In this document: positions 39,671-49,389 of the stretch, piece after piece
Numbering within the stretch: the first letter of the stretch is position 1
Layout: each line of letters opens with the position of its first letter
From: Mytilinidion resinicola
Lineage: Eukaryota; Ascomycota; Dothideomycetes; Mytilinidiales; Mytilinidiaceae
Direction of reading: 5' to 3'
Assembly (NCBI RefSeq): GCF_010093595.1
Contig: NW_022985439.1
Location: 820,441 to 884,440, forward strand
Length of the DNA: 64,000 bases
Program-made: the position numbers and the translations under genes
Notes under the pieces: model-generated
Told to the model about the DNA's origin: nothing
What the model saw: the letters and a program-made list of their open reading frames with translations, nothing else
Database searches by the model: none

Positions 39671-42277
39671 CTACTCAATCACCACACTCTCAAATCCCCG
39701 GTCCGCCTCCGCCCACCTCCTCAAATACACCTGCCCAACCCCAACCCTCCTTCCCACTCCTCCTTCTCCACCCTCCCCAACCATCATGACATTAAGCGTC
39801 GGCACATCATCCCACTGATGCACCAACGCCCCCTCGTTATCAAAATAACTCAAGTCCGCCAAATGTTTCGTATACGCAATATCCCGCTTCTCCGACGTCG
39901 AAACCCAGCGGCGAGGCCGCGGCGGCCATTTACGAGCAGGAAGGTGTTCAAGACGGGCTGAGAAAGCAAGGTGGTGCGGGCAGCTTGGGATATGCTGGGG
40001 CGCTGTTGATTCTGGGTTTGAGGGTAGGGCGGGTTTTTGTTCGGTAGGGGGTTTGCTGCAACCGCAACCATACAGCGCGCTTGGGGACAGATGCTGAGCG
40101 CATTCACCCAGAAGTCCGCTCATGAGGGCCGTGCCAGGGTACTGGGAGGTCGAGAGCGCGATGAAGCGTACTGGCTCTTTCCGACCGAGATTCTTATAGG
40201 GCTTCGCCCAGTGCTCGGTGAGGTAGATACCGCCCGCGACCAAACCGTCCTTGTTTCGAAGCAGGAAAGCATGGCGTCCCACTCTGACACTTTCAGCATC
40301 GGGGCGCTCCTCGGCGTGGTGCTCTAACGTAAACCACGCTGTCTGAGAGTGTACCAGTATGCGGCCAGGCACCCGTGCTAACTCGATATCGCTGTCAGAG
40401 AAGACAGGATTCGCTGTGTGGTAGTAGGCGTCGAAGGCGTCGTGCCAGTACGTAACATAGTCGGGCCATTTTCGCCAGAGGCGGGCTTTGTACTCTTTTC
40501 GTGGACAGCCTAGGAGCACGTAGTCTGGGGTCTCAGAGCGGATACAGCCGTTTTGCCAGGCAAGAGCGGCGACGACTTGTGCTTGCAGCGGGTAGTTGAC
40601 GTCGTAGAAGAGCAGTTCGTCCCTCTGGCTCGGTTCGGGGATGGTCAAGATTGTTGGTTGAGTGTCAATCGACGTGACGATGCCCCAGAACGCGAGACTG
40701 CAGCCTCGTGGGGATGCGCCGCGGAAATGGATAGGGCCGTATGCCGAAACCCATGACCACGTTGGAAAGGTGTCGTTCGTAGAAGTCATACGACTACCGG
40801 TGTCATCGAACGATTCCCATAGTATAGCGCGATCGAACGCTTTCAGGGGCATGCCAAACACCATATGCGGCCCATACATCCCATTCAGAATCCCCGAAAA
40901 AGCCCGCAAGATATCGCTAGGATACGTCAACGATCGCTTCGTGTACGCCTCCACCCTATCCAGATAGGAGACTTGGTCCATGAATGTGCCTGAGATCTGT
41001 GCAGGTCCCTCTGCCTTGACAACTGGGTGCTGGTCTTGGCGGGAACGGTAGTACACGCCAAATTCGGTGAAGTACAACATTGCGATTGAGGCTTCCGATT
41101 CTTGATAGGTCCAGCCGCGTGTTTGCCATGCGCTCTGGGAGAGGCACATGGAGAGGCTTGGTGTGCTTTCGATGAGTTCGATGTCGTGCAAGTTCAACCT
41201 CTTTTGAGTTGACAGGCGAGGGAGGGTAACGCCTGGTAATCCGTAGGTCGCGCCTTGTCCTGCTGCGGCCACGATAGTAAAGGTAGATTTCCGATAGATC
41301 GCACCCATTTGATCTAGCTGAGTAGCTTTTAGCTCTGGAGAATCATCCTGTATAATGCAAAGGCGGTCTACCCAGAGGTAACTTTGCCCGAGGGCTCTGC
41401 ATACTGCTATGGCGTCCGTAATTGTACGTGGGAGGTCTACGTGTGCTAGACTACCTACGTTTCCAAGTTCGAGAATGTTTTGCCGCGTGGTTTGAAATTG
41501 GCCGGCCGGCTCTGTGCCCCATACATAGGATAGAGCAACATATTCGGAACCGAGAGGTCGATTCACGATGCGTGATTGAGTGATATCGATGACCCTAAGG
41601 TCTTGGAGCTCCTTCTCAATATATGGAAGGGTCTCACTATCTTTTGTAGCTGGAATTTGTTGTCCAGATATCCAGTCGCAAATCATAGTCCAGTCTATGA
41701 AATCACTAAGCAACACCTTGTCGTCGAATTGGAGCAATTCTCTCCCTAGCGTCGAGGCTGAATTGGAGCGGATGTATATATCTTTACTCAGAGGTCCGAT
41801 GCGACAAGGGCCACCCGGAGACTTTGGTAAACCTAGAGAAAAGGCCCCATTCATCATGATATCTACATCATTTCCAGAACGTTTGCAATGATCAAGCAAG
41901 CAACTGGCGACAAATTGGCAGAAATCGCAGTCCTCGGATCTTTCACGAAATGGGTCGATCCTAACGATAGTTTCCGTCTTTCCGTATGAATCGGTTGCAG
42001 GGTAGCACATAATAAGATGTCGAATCTGCAGATGTTGGCATGTAGCACACAGCTTTGGAGGTAGCAGCTGCTTTGCCTTGTGACAGTCAGGACACTCGAT
42101 ATGGAATAGACACTGTTTGAAGGGTTCATCAGCTTTTCGGATACCATGTTCGCTCCATGAATCAGTGATCAATGTAATCGTCTGAGAGGAACAGAGGCTG
42201 CATGTGTTCTGATTGTTGAGCGGCAGCTGGTTTATCGCTGAGATATGGAGAGTACCAAGCTTTTCTGGCGATGTCAT
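39671..42277 (-). CDS. HET-domain protein (heterokaryon incompatibility type) with N-terminal Cys clusters
   Basis: Single-exon protein of 868 aa. The HET domain starts near residue 245 with YVALSYVWG and continues with the signature LPRTITDAIAVCRALGQSYL, WVDRLCIIQDD, QMGAIYRKSTFTIVAAAG and WQTRGWTYQE. HET domains mediate non-self recognition and cell death when fungi fuse, or related immune-like responses; the partner of this one is unknown. Ahead of the domain lie paired cysteines, C26-x2-C29, C62-x2-C65 and C77-x2-C80, which could bind zinc. The long C-terminal part (residues ~450-868) has no recognised domain. It is one of two HET genes on the same strand separated by 364 bases. Confidence 0.93.
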   Translation of the reverse strand: MTSPEKLGTLHISAINQLPLNNQNTCSLCSSQTITLITDSWSEHGIRKADEPFKQCLFHIECPDCHKAKQLLPPKLCATCQHLQIRHLIMCYPATDSYGKTETIVRIDPFRERSEDCDFCQFVASCLLDHCKRSGNDVDIMMNGAFSLGLPKSPGGPCRIGPLSKDIYIRSNSASTLGRELLQFDDKVLLSDFIDWTMICDWISGQQIPATKDSETLPYIEKELQDLRVIDITQSRIVNRPLGSEYVALSYVWGTEPAGQFQTTRQNILELGNVGSLAHVDLPRTITDAIAVCRALGQSYLWVDRLCIIQDDSPELKATQLDQMGAIYRKSTFTIVAAAGQGATYGLPGVTLPRLSTQKRLNLHDIELIESTPSLSMCLSQSAWQTRGWTYQESEASIAMLYFTEFGVYYRSRQDQHPVVKAEGPAQISGTFMDQVSYLDRVEAYTKRSLTYPSDILRAFSGILNGMYGPHMVFGMPLKAFDRAILWESFDDTGSRMTSTNDTFPTWSWVSAYGPIHFRGASPRGCSLAFWGIVTSIDTQPTILTIPEPSQRDELLFYDVNYPLQAQVVAALAWQNGCIRSETPDYVLLGCPRKEYKARLWRKWPDYVTYWHDAFDAYYHTANPVFSDSDIELARVPGRILVHSQTAWFTLEHHAEERPDAESVRVGRHAFLLRNKDGLVAGGIYLTEHWAKPYKNLGRKEPVRFIALSTSQYPGTALMSGLLGECAQHLSPSALYGCGCSKPPTEQKPALPSNPESTAPQHIPSCPHHLAFSARLEHLPARKWPPRPRRWVSTSEKRDIAYTKHLADLSYFDNEGALVHQWDDVPTLNVMMVGEGGEGGVGRRVGVGQVYLRRWAEADRGFESVVIE

Positions 42278-42641
42278 CGCGATATAGCTGTGGAAACTTA
42301 GAAACGAATATTGGCGTCTTGTATGCGTTCGTGAGTTCTCTGTCTCAGGCTCGAGTTCTAGCCGCGGCCTGCCAGGTTCCAGTTTCCGCCCCCAACTCTC
42401 GAGTAAACTTGCCGTCGAGATGTTACGTCTCAGGGCTGACTTGTCTGCTACTTTATCATCAGCGCAGTACTCTCAGCATTTTCGATGAGTCGATATTCTT
42501 TTCTGTGCTTTCAAAGTAGTCTGTTCGTATTCTTCCCCACTTTGTACTCTCAAAAATGACTTTCTGAGCGCCTTTCTCTCTTCTTTCATCTTTAAGCAAC
42601 GTGTCTAGATTCCCTAACCTAGTCCCGGTATCGGAATTCGA
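42278..42641. other. Intergenic region between the two HET genes
   Basis: Only 364 bases, covering the promoter of the 868-aa HET gene and the 3' flank of the next one. No exon or RNA gene is seen. Confidence 0.6.
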
Positions 42642-44261
42642 TCACTCCCATTGCCAGTGCTCAGCCGCAGTCGTATCTTCAATACTCCAGTGCACAAACG
42701 AGCCCGCGGCGCGAGCAAACATGCACAGAGCGGTCAGCTCCAGCAACCCCACCTCTAGCCCGTAGCCAACGATGCTATCGCTGACCGCCCGGCCCTGCAG
42801 GGACAGCAAATCGTCACGTAGAAGCCCGAATGTGGCTTGCGTGTCCCGCTCTTCGTCGGGATGAGAATGAGATGGAATCACTCCCAGTCCGACGACGCGA
42901 TACGGGATCACGCCTTCCTCATTCGCATCATAGTGAATAGGCCGGCATATGCAAGCAAGGCGATGGTTTGGGGCGTTTGGACTCTCAGAATTGAGAACGA
43001 AGATGGTGTCGGCCACGGAGGGGATGTCGAAGCTCCAGATGTGGTGCAGCGTTGACGTTCCAGGGAATTCACGGATGGTGTAACGTCTGGGAGGGTGTTG
43101 TTGGGGTGTGTTCTCCACTTTGGAGGCTGCAAGATCGTGTAGTGGGTTTACGTCTGCGGCAGGAAGTTGAGTAACTAAACGACCAAACCGTTTGAGTTTC
43201 GCGAAATAAGATCTAGCGATCAAATTATCGGCCAGTGTGGACTTCGGATTCGATTGTAGGATCTCTTTTGCGCACCCGAGTGCCCGTCCGAGATCCACTC
43301 CGAGACGTGTCGATAGGGTGTCGCAAAATGGTAGGCATGGGATGCCATCGTAGACTTCCTGTGGAAGCGGGCAGCAGCTCATGCTCTGCAGGAACAAGAT
43401 CTCGATAGGAGAGGAGTAATCGGGCACAAGGCTCCCAGGGTTGTCTTTGGTGTCCGATGCAAGACTTAGGAGACCGTAAATCAGGTCTCGAGGCTCGGTA
43501 CACCTAGACATGTGGCATTGGAAGAGGAGTTGTCGAAGTGTTAGCCTGGTGGCGATGATACGGAGCTTTTTCAGCTTGCCGAGCGGATGAGTCGGGTTCC
43601 TCATGCCAATTGACTGGTTGTCAGTATCCTGGTCCGGCATGTGGAGGATGAAGTCGGGCCAAGTAGCGGACCGGTCTCCACAGAAAATATGGATGTCGGA
43701 AGCAAGGACAAGCTCTTGGATGATCCATGTTCGCGTCCAATACTCGCGACGTTGGAGAAATGCAATGGCGGCTGAGCGAGGGTTTCTGGCGTCAGAATCG
43801 ACCTTTTTGAGTGATTTTGAAGGGGCTTGATTGAAAGAATCAAAATATTCCTCGCTCCCATCAGCTTGAGGTCCAAGCCAGACAAATACCGACTTTGCAT
43901 TGGAGTAGATCAAACCCATCAATGGGACTTGGATGCTCTTTTCCGAATTATCGTTCTGACTAATGCAGAGAGCATCAACCCAGAGGGTCACAGTTGCATC
44001 CGCCAAACGGAGCTGTTGTAAGAAGTCGAAAAGATTTGCTTGAATGGAATGGGCCACGCCATTGAGCTCTATCTCTTGGAGGCTGCCAGGAACTCCCCAT
44101 GTGTATGAAGCAGCATAGTAGAAAGGACTTGATGTCAAAGAGCTGTGGATGAGGGAGCATTTTATGATTTCCTCTCGGTCACCTGGCAAGAGCTCAAGAA
44201 GACGAAAGTCCTTTGGCTCTTTAAGCGGTTGATAGGCGAATTTCTCGAATTTGGATGCCAT
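42642..44261 (-). CDS. HET-domain protein (HET-6 / OR-allele-like)
   Basis: Single-exon protein of 539 aa. It begins directly with the HET domain: FRLLELLPGDREEIIKCSLI, YYAASYTWGVPG, ANLFDFLQQLRL, LWVDALCISQNDNSEKSIQV, LMGLIYSNAKSVFVWLGP and REYWTRTWIIQELVLASDIH. This order is typical of the HET-6/OR-like subgroup. The later part carries CTEPRDLIYGLLSLASD and PDYSSPIEILF, which also recur in the subgroup. Length is within the common 500-700 aa. It is not a close duplicate of the other HET protein. It probably takes part in allorecognition or stress responses; this is family knowledge, not shown by the sequence. Confidence 0.94.
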   Translation of the reverse strand: MASKFEKFAYQPLKEPKDFRLLELLPGDREEIIKCSLIHSSLTSSPFYYAASYTWGVPGSLQEIELNGVAHSIQANLFDFLQQLRLADATVTLWVDALCISQNDNSEKSIQVPLMGLIYSNAKSVFVWLGPQADGSEEYFDSFNQAPSKSLKKVDSDARNPRSAAIAFLQRREYWTRTWIIQELVLASDIHIFCGDRSATWPDFILHMPDQDTDNQSIGMRNPTHPLGKLKKLRIIATRLTLRQLLFQCHMSRCTEPRDLIYGLLSLASDTKDNPGSLVPDYSSPIEILFLQSMSCCPLPQEVYDGIPCLPFCDTLSTRLGVDLGRALGCAKEILQSNPKSTLADNLIARSYFAKLKRFGRLVTQLPAADVNPLHDLAASKVENTPQQHPPRRYTIREFPGTSTLHHIWSFDIPSVADTIFVLNSESPNAPNHRLACICRPIHYDANEEGVIPYRVVGLGVIPSHSHPDEERDTQATFGLLRDDLLSLQGRAVSDSIVGYGLEVGLLELTALCMFARAAGSFVHWSIEDTTAAEHWQWE

Positions 44262-45153
44262 AATTGCATTTCAGGAACACGCCCTGGGGCATGAATACGT
44301 CGAAGCTACAGTAGATTTCTCAAGCTAGGTTATGAAACGGCGCAAAGGCGATACTGATCATGGTTGAGGCTCCAAACGAGACATCACTTGCCTGCTTTGT
44401 TATGGATGTATTGACTTCTACTCCGCTGGAGACGAAACTTGCTATTTGGGTCGTACAGCTACCGATTGCTGTAGCGTCTTTCCGGGTCAAGAAGTCGTGC
44501 GGTGGCTTAAGGTACGTGATTTGGATGAAGGCTGGCTGCCCTGCTATTGAGAAATCTTAGGGTGTACACCGGACTAACCGCTTCCATGCTAGCGGAACAG
44601 AATAAATCAACCTTCACCCCTACAAAGGTACGTACACCTGGACATCGTCCTCGCCGTAATGCCCAAGCGCCCTTGTACAAGCCCACTTCTATTGCTGTTC
44701 AGTGGTCTCCAACGTAACTATCCCAGAGATGACGTTTCGCCCAAACCCGCGATCGACGTTCTCCAAAACCTGCTGAGGCTGGTCCCTGTTCCAAGAACTT
44801 CGACACCACCCAATGTCATCTACGATAAGGCAGATCGGCACTTGCTCGCGAAACAGACTGCTGCAGGGAACCGCCACATTAGCTGTTAATGCAGGAGCCG
44901 GCTGGCATCATGACAGGCTTTGGTACCTCGTATCTGGGTAACGGGCCGCCACTCAACAGCGAAGAGCGAGCGGAACTTAAGAATAAGAAGTGGGATGATC
45001 CGTAGGTTGGCTACGGTAGCGCTACATATTTTATAGACTTATGGTAGCATCCCTAACTAAGATTCGGAACTCTTCTCTTTCTCCACCAAACATCTTCATC
45101 CACCATAAGTTACACTGCAAGAATCTCTCCCTCTCTGTCGCTATCCCTTCACT
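44262..45153. other. Intergenic region between HET and membrane-protein genes
   Basis: About 890 bases. A short frame at 44889-45005 (38 aa, protein-like: GNGPPLNSEERAELKNKKW) might be the last exon of a small gene, but no upstream exon could be joined with confidence. Other frames show nothing recognisable. Confidence 0.5.
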
Positions 45154-46042
45154 ATGTCACCTAACCACACCCTCGCCAATTCCGTCTCCCCCACCGAAGA
45201 GTCTAAACCTCCACCAGACTCCACCACTCAAGAAACCACCCCCAAACCCTTCAGCATAATGAGCATCCATTTTCCCCGCAAACCCCTTTTGGACCTCTCC
45301 TCCCGACCTACCCTCAACCGCACCCCCTCCGTCCAAACCCGCTACATGAACATGCTGCTCGCCCTCGATACCATTCCCCGTCTGCACAACATCCTCGCAT
45401 CCGCCTTCACGTGGATCCTACTCGCAGGATACGTGATTTTCCCAGGCACCTTCACCTCCCTCCAGAACAGCGACGTCATCAACGACTCCAAGAGTAAGAG
45501 CGAGGCTGAATCGACAGGTAAAGAAGTGCTGCGGCACGTGGCTTTCCTGCCATTACTATGGGTCGCGGCGGTATGTTGCATAATCGGAGCTAGTGGGATG
45601 TGTTGGCTGTGGTGGAGGTGGAGCGAGAATTATGTGTGGTTGCTAAATCGGATATTTTTGTATGTGAACTCTATTTACTTTTGCATGATAAAATATGGTG
45701 TTATGTGTGTAAGTGTGTATTATGGCTAACGGAAGTATGCAAATTAGACCCGGCTGCCTCAACAGCCTCGCCGGCCTCGTCAACACGCTAGTAAGTGTGT
45801 ATACGGCGCAGAATCGGCAGTGGAGCATCACAGCGAAAGTCACTGTCTGCGTTACTGGATCGTGCACGTTGGTCACGGGGCTGCTGTTTGTGGTGTATAA
45901 CAACCTCGTACTTTCAAAGGTTAAGCGGAAGCACGAGCGTGAGATGCAGTTGAATGGGACGGAGGACGAGCACGAGGATATTCTGCACAAGATCAATCGG
46001 AAGGCGCGTGAGCCGGCATTGGAGCCGAGTAGTGTGGTGTAG
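45154..46042 (+). CDS. Small multi-pass membrane protein of unknown function
   Basis: Protein of 266 aa from exons 45154-45659 and 45748-46042 with an 88-nt intron (GTATGT...TAG); splicing gives WLLNRIFL|PGCLNSLAGLV. The N-terminal ~65 residues are Pro/Thr/Ser-rich. Hydrophobic helices are seen at about 85-103 (ILASAFTWILLAGYVIFPG), 131-155 (VAFLPLLWVAAVCCIIGA), 170-183 (weak) and 200-225 (VTVCVTGSCTLVTGLLFVVY), so about four membrane passes. The C-terminal tail is charged (KVKRKHEREMQLNGTEDEHE). This layout occurs in many fungal hypothetical proteins; no function can be assigned. Confidence 0.78.
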
Positions 46043-46408
46043 GGAAGGTTTCTTTTCCATTCAATAAGGGGCTTTTGTGATTTATCTCACTTCTTCAAGT
46101 GCAACCTTGACCTCCATCGTTCAACCCAAAATCCACTTCACCATAACCACTAGCTCATTTAAGCATTGATATATGCCAACCCACCGATTTCCAAGGTAGA
46201 GCACGTATGGTGCTAGAACACAAACTTTTGACCTCTTTCCTGCCACTGAATCCAAAATTCGCTCCAATAAGGCGAGCTATTCCGAACCGCGACAAGATAG
46301 GTCGATCGGGGGCGCCTGAACTCGTTTGGATCCACGCTATCGAGAGTTATGCATCTCATCTGAATTTGTGGTGATGTGTCGAAGTGTCCAAGGTACTGTA
46401 TACCTGCG
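46043..46408. other. Convergent intergenic region
   Basis: About 370 bases between the membrane-protein stop and the 3' end of F-box-like copy 3. No gene is seen; minus-strand frames here are downstream read-through of copy 3. Confidence 0.55.
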
Positions 46409-46457
46409 TCAGGTCTCCTCCGCTTCGTCATCACTCCAACCATGGACACTCAAGCTA

Positions 46458-47789
46458 TCAGGGTCTCCGTTGTTGCTGGCGCTTTCTTGGCCGTCGCCTT
46501 CGTTTATTGTTCTCGTCTTCGCCATTGCCTTCACCGTCTCCTGCAGTGTCCTGAACGGCTGAAGTCACATTCGACCGACTTCCGTGAGTCTGGTTGGCTA
46601 TACCAGCTTGCTGTCCAGCTGCTGGTTTCTTTTGGCAAGCGCAAGGATCAAGCTCCTCATCGCGGTTGCAATGACAGCACTCTCCTTCAGGGTCCCAGAG
46701 AGCGTTTTGGCGTTGCCGAATGGTGCTTCTGCCATGTTGATCGGCTTGCATGTGAACCGTCATGAAGCGGTCACTGTCGCGGTGGGAATGGCCAAATCCC
46801 TGATGCCGACGCCTCATGAGAACTCGAATGCCTTCATTCTTGGGATATGTAAATTTTCCACTATTCTTGACCATGGCAGACCTCATAGCTCGAACAGCTT
46901 TGACTGACCGTCCTACAACACGTGCGGCATCTGCTTCCCAAACAACCTCAAGAGAGTCAAGATTTTTGTTGATTCTTGGAAAGGTTGGCACCCAAGCTGG
47001 GATCCAGGAATACCATTCGGTGCTCATTTCGACTTTCTCACGGTTGGCCCAATCCCACCTCTCATAGTCGTCGTCAAACTCGCCAACCAAGAACGTTCGG
47101 ATGAAGAGCGTCAGGTGACGGAATGCCATCCGCTGGCTGATCAGCTCGCCAAGAGCCATATCCCGACCTCCGGAATAGATATATGGCTGCTTTTTCACAT
47201 CCTGAACGTCATCCGTTGGAGGATCTATCTTTTCATCGACGTGAAATTCAATGCTGCGGATCGTACGGAGTGTTTCTGGAGATCTGTCGTGAAGAAAGGC
47301 CGCGCATGCAGGAACTTCGCTGAAAGCGAATGTGTTCTTAGAGTAGAATATCAGCTGTGCTTCTTCGTAGATCTGCTTGTTCGTCAAGAAAATTTGGAGA
47401 TGCGGTCTTCCCCTGCCAGGTTTCGAAGCGTCGTCGGTGGTCTTCAGTTGATAGGTGCAGTGAGGAAAAATAAAGCGTTCAGGCATAGCACCCAGATGAT
47501 AGCTCATGACTAGGGTTTCATCGTAGTCGCCCCACACCCATGACCATACGCTTCTCGAGTGGTGTGTCTTCGCGGCCAGCCTTACCGGGTAGGTCAGAGA
47601 CAGCCCGAAATATTGGTCAAGTCTGCCATCTTCACGTACTCGGATAGCCTGGACGTCAACCTTGTCCCGGACTACCATCTTCTCGTATATCAGGTTTCGG
47701 ATCTCTCTGGGCAGGTCAAGCAGTCGGAAGCTGGCGGTAGCTGCCGCATCTGAGGACGGATTCTCTTCCATGGCGCCGAGGGCCTTCAT
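46458..47789 (-). CDS. F-box-like family copy 3, open but with a frame-shifted tail
   Basis: Single-exon frame of 443 aa. The N-terminus has SFRLLDLPREIRNLIYEKMV, later LQIFLTNKQIYEEAQLIFYS, LRTIRSIEFHVDE, KNLDSLEVVWEADAARVVGR and EGIRVLMRRRHQG, then a Cys cluster (CCHCNRDEELDPCAC) matching copy 1. The annotated end is Arg-rich (KRRRRPRKRQQQRRP), unlike all relatives. The neighbouring frame instead encodes DPDSLSVHGWSDDEAEET with a stop at 46409-46411, which is the conserved family tail, so a single-base frameshift near 46510-46530 is likely. The start is either 47789 or the ATG at 47771 (MEENPSS), which matches the MEE start of copies 1 and 2. It is head-to-head with copy 4. Function unknown; F-box-like adaptor role is an inference. 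Confidence 0.82.
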   Translation of the reverse strand: MKALGAMEENPSSDAAATASFRLLDLPREIRNLIYEKMVVRDKVDVQAIRVREDGRLDQYFGLSLTYPVRLAAKTHHSRSVWSWVWGDYDETLVMSYHLGAMPERFIFPHCTYQLKTTDDASKPGRGRPHLQIFLTNKQIYEEAQLIFYSKNTFAFSEVPACAAFLHDRSPETLRTIRSIEFHVDEKIDPPTDDVQDVKKQPYIYSGGRDMALGELISQRMAFRHLTLFIRTFLVGEFDDDYERWDWANREKVEMSTEWYSWIPAWVPTFPRINKNLDSLEVVWEADAARVVGRSVKAVRAMRSAMVKNSGKFTYPKNEGIRVLMRRRHQGFGHSHRDSDRFMTVHMQADQHGRSTIRQRQNALWDPEGECCHCNRDEELDPCACQKKPAAGQQAGIANQTHGSRSNVTSAVQDTAGDGEGNGEDENNKRRRRPRKRQQQRRP

Positions 47790-48336
47790 CGAGCTGAATG
47801 GGTTGACAGCAGCACGAAAGCGATGGTAAGGGTGGAAGCTTGTGGAGTTGTAGTGAGTGAGGGGGAGGTGAAGTAGTCGCTGCTGCTTAGTAAGGCTTCT
47901 GTCGTCGTCAACAGTCCGACTCGTTTGTGTACACTGCTTGACCGGTTCTTGTGGTCCTGAAGCACATGATCGAGGACTGGGATCTTAACGGAATGCGGCT
48001 GTGCGTGCATGTGAAAAGTCACTCGCTCACCTGTTGTGTTGCTCGCCACCGAGCCAGCTACTGTACTTAACCGCTCGTTCCACCATCTCCCAGACCTAAT
48101 TTTCTCATTCTACATCTACCAACAACGTACTGCAGCTGTGCCTCACTAGTATTAAACTGCAATATACCAACACCTTGTCGAAAGATTTAGCTGCGGACTG
48201 AAGGTATGTGCCTACAGCAACGTCGGGTGACGCCGTCTGGAGTGGCACTGCAACTTTACCAATTTTGCAAAATCATTGATTGACGTCGTTTTCAAATTTA
48301 GGAAAGTGTGTTACACCATCCTTAACACCAGCAACC
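47790..48336. other. Shared promoter region of F-box-like copies 3 and 4
   Basis: About 550 bases between two head-to-head start codons. No exon is supported; an upstream continuation of the copy 4 frame has only a TTG start. Confidence 0.6.
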
Positions 48337-49389
48337 ATGGAAAAATATTTTCGTTTGCTGGATCTTCCTCAAGAGCTCCGAGATCGAATCTACTACTTCA
48401 TGCTAGTCCGAGATTGGGCGGATACCATTCCGGAATCGAGGATCACGCACAAAAAGTATCCCGCCATCGCCTACCAACCAGCGGAGCTCACAGAGGAGAC
48501 ACCTCCCGGTTATGAAGCTCCCTTCCTCAATATCTTCCTCGCAAACCGCCAGGTCTACAGCGAAGCGTCTCCTGTCTTCTACTCGTCGAAACGTTTTGCT
48601 TTTAATGAACCTCCACTCTCCCTTATGACAGCCTACACGTGGTTGATTGGCAGACCAGAACAAGCGCTGGAGAACATTCGGTCGATTTCTTTGACGGTCC
48701 GAGAGTTTGCTGACCCATCGTACCTACCAGTTGTTCGTGTGGAATGTCACGATTTCTGGGACGTTTTATGTGAACTTCTTCAAGGACTGCCCAATTTTCG
48801 CCATCTTGAGCTCATAATCCGGACAGTAATAACTACGGTAGACCAACAGCCATGGGACTGGGCAACTGATTGGACCGTAAATAACTGGACCATGGACGAT
48901 CTCAAGCTCGCCCAGCAGCACAAAGCAACTCCTTCATGGATTTATCCCCTATTCGAGATACAGGGTCTGGAAACACTGTGCTTAACTTGGGTGACGAACG
49001 TTACTCTTATCGAGCGAGCAATGAGAGCAGCTAAGTTGATACGAGGATCCATACTCACCAACGGAGATACGATGGGTAAGGAGGGTATTCGACTTCGGCT
49101 TGACCACTACCTGTCATGGGTCAACAGCTATCATCGTGTCAAGGGACGTACGGTCTTCCTCGAGATCAAAAACGACAGGCACGGCAAGTCGCTTTTGACT
49201 AAACTGGGCGCTCGACGAGGCCCCAAGGATCCATGGAACCGAGGCGAGGACGCCGATCTTATACCAGATCTTGAAGAGCTCGAGCTAGATCCGGTAGAAC
49301 CGGATCCTTCTTACACGGAGAGCGATTGCGGCGATAGAGACAGCCTCAATAGCGTACATGGTTTCAGCGATGACGAAGAAGATGGGTGA
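48337..49389 (+). CDS. F-box-like family copy 4, intact
   Basis: Single-exon protein of 350 aa. MEKYFRLLDLPQELRDRIYY starts the F-box-like domain, followed by LNIFLANRQVYSEASPVFYS, ENIRSISLTVREFA, FRHLELIIRTVITT, LETLCLTWVTNVTLIERA and MGKEGIRLRLDHYL. The end carries the conserved acidic family tail (SYTESDCGDRDSLNSVHGF then SDDEEDG). It lacks the Cys cluster of copies 1 and 3. The ATG at 48337 is used because it places the LLDLP motif at the same distance as in relatives; the longer frame has only a TTG start. Such proteins are strongly expanded in Dothideomycetes; binding to Skp1 is plausible but unproven. Confidence 0.85.
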   Translation: MEKYFRLLDLPQELRDRIYYFMLVRDWADTIPESRITHKKYPAIAYQPAELTEETPPGYEAPFLNIFLANRQVYSEASPVFYSSKRFAFNEPPLSLMTAYTWLIGRPEQALENIRSISLTVREFADPSYLPVVRVECHDFWDVLCELLQGLPNFRHLELIIRTVITTVDQQPWDWATDWTVNNWTMDDLKLAQQHKATPSWIYPLFEIQGLETLCLTWVTNVTLIERAMRAAKLIRGSILTNGDTMGKEGIRLRLDHYLSWVNSYHRVKGRTVFLEIKNDRHGKSLLTKLGARRGPKDPWNRGEDADLIPDLEELELDPVEPDPSYTESDCGDRDSLNSVHGFSDDEEDG

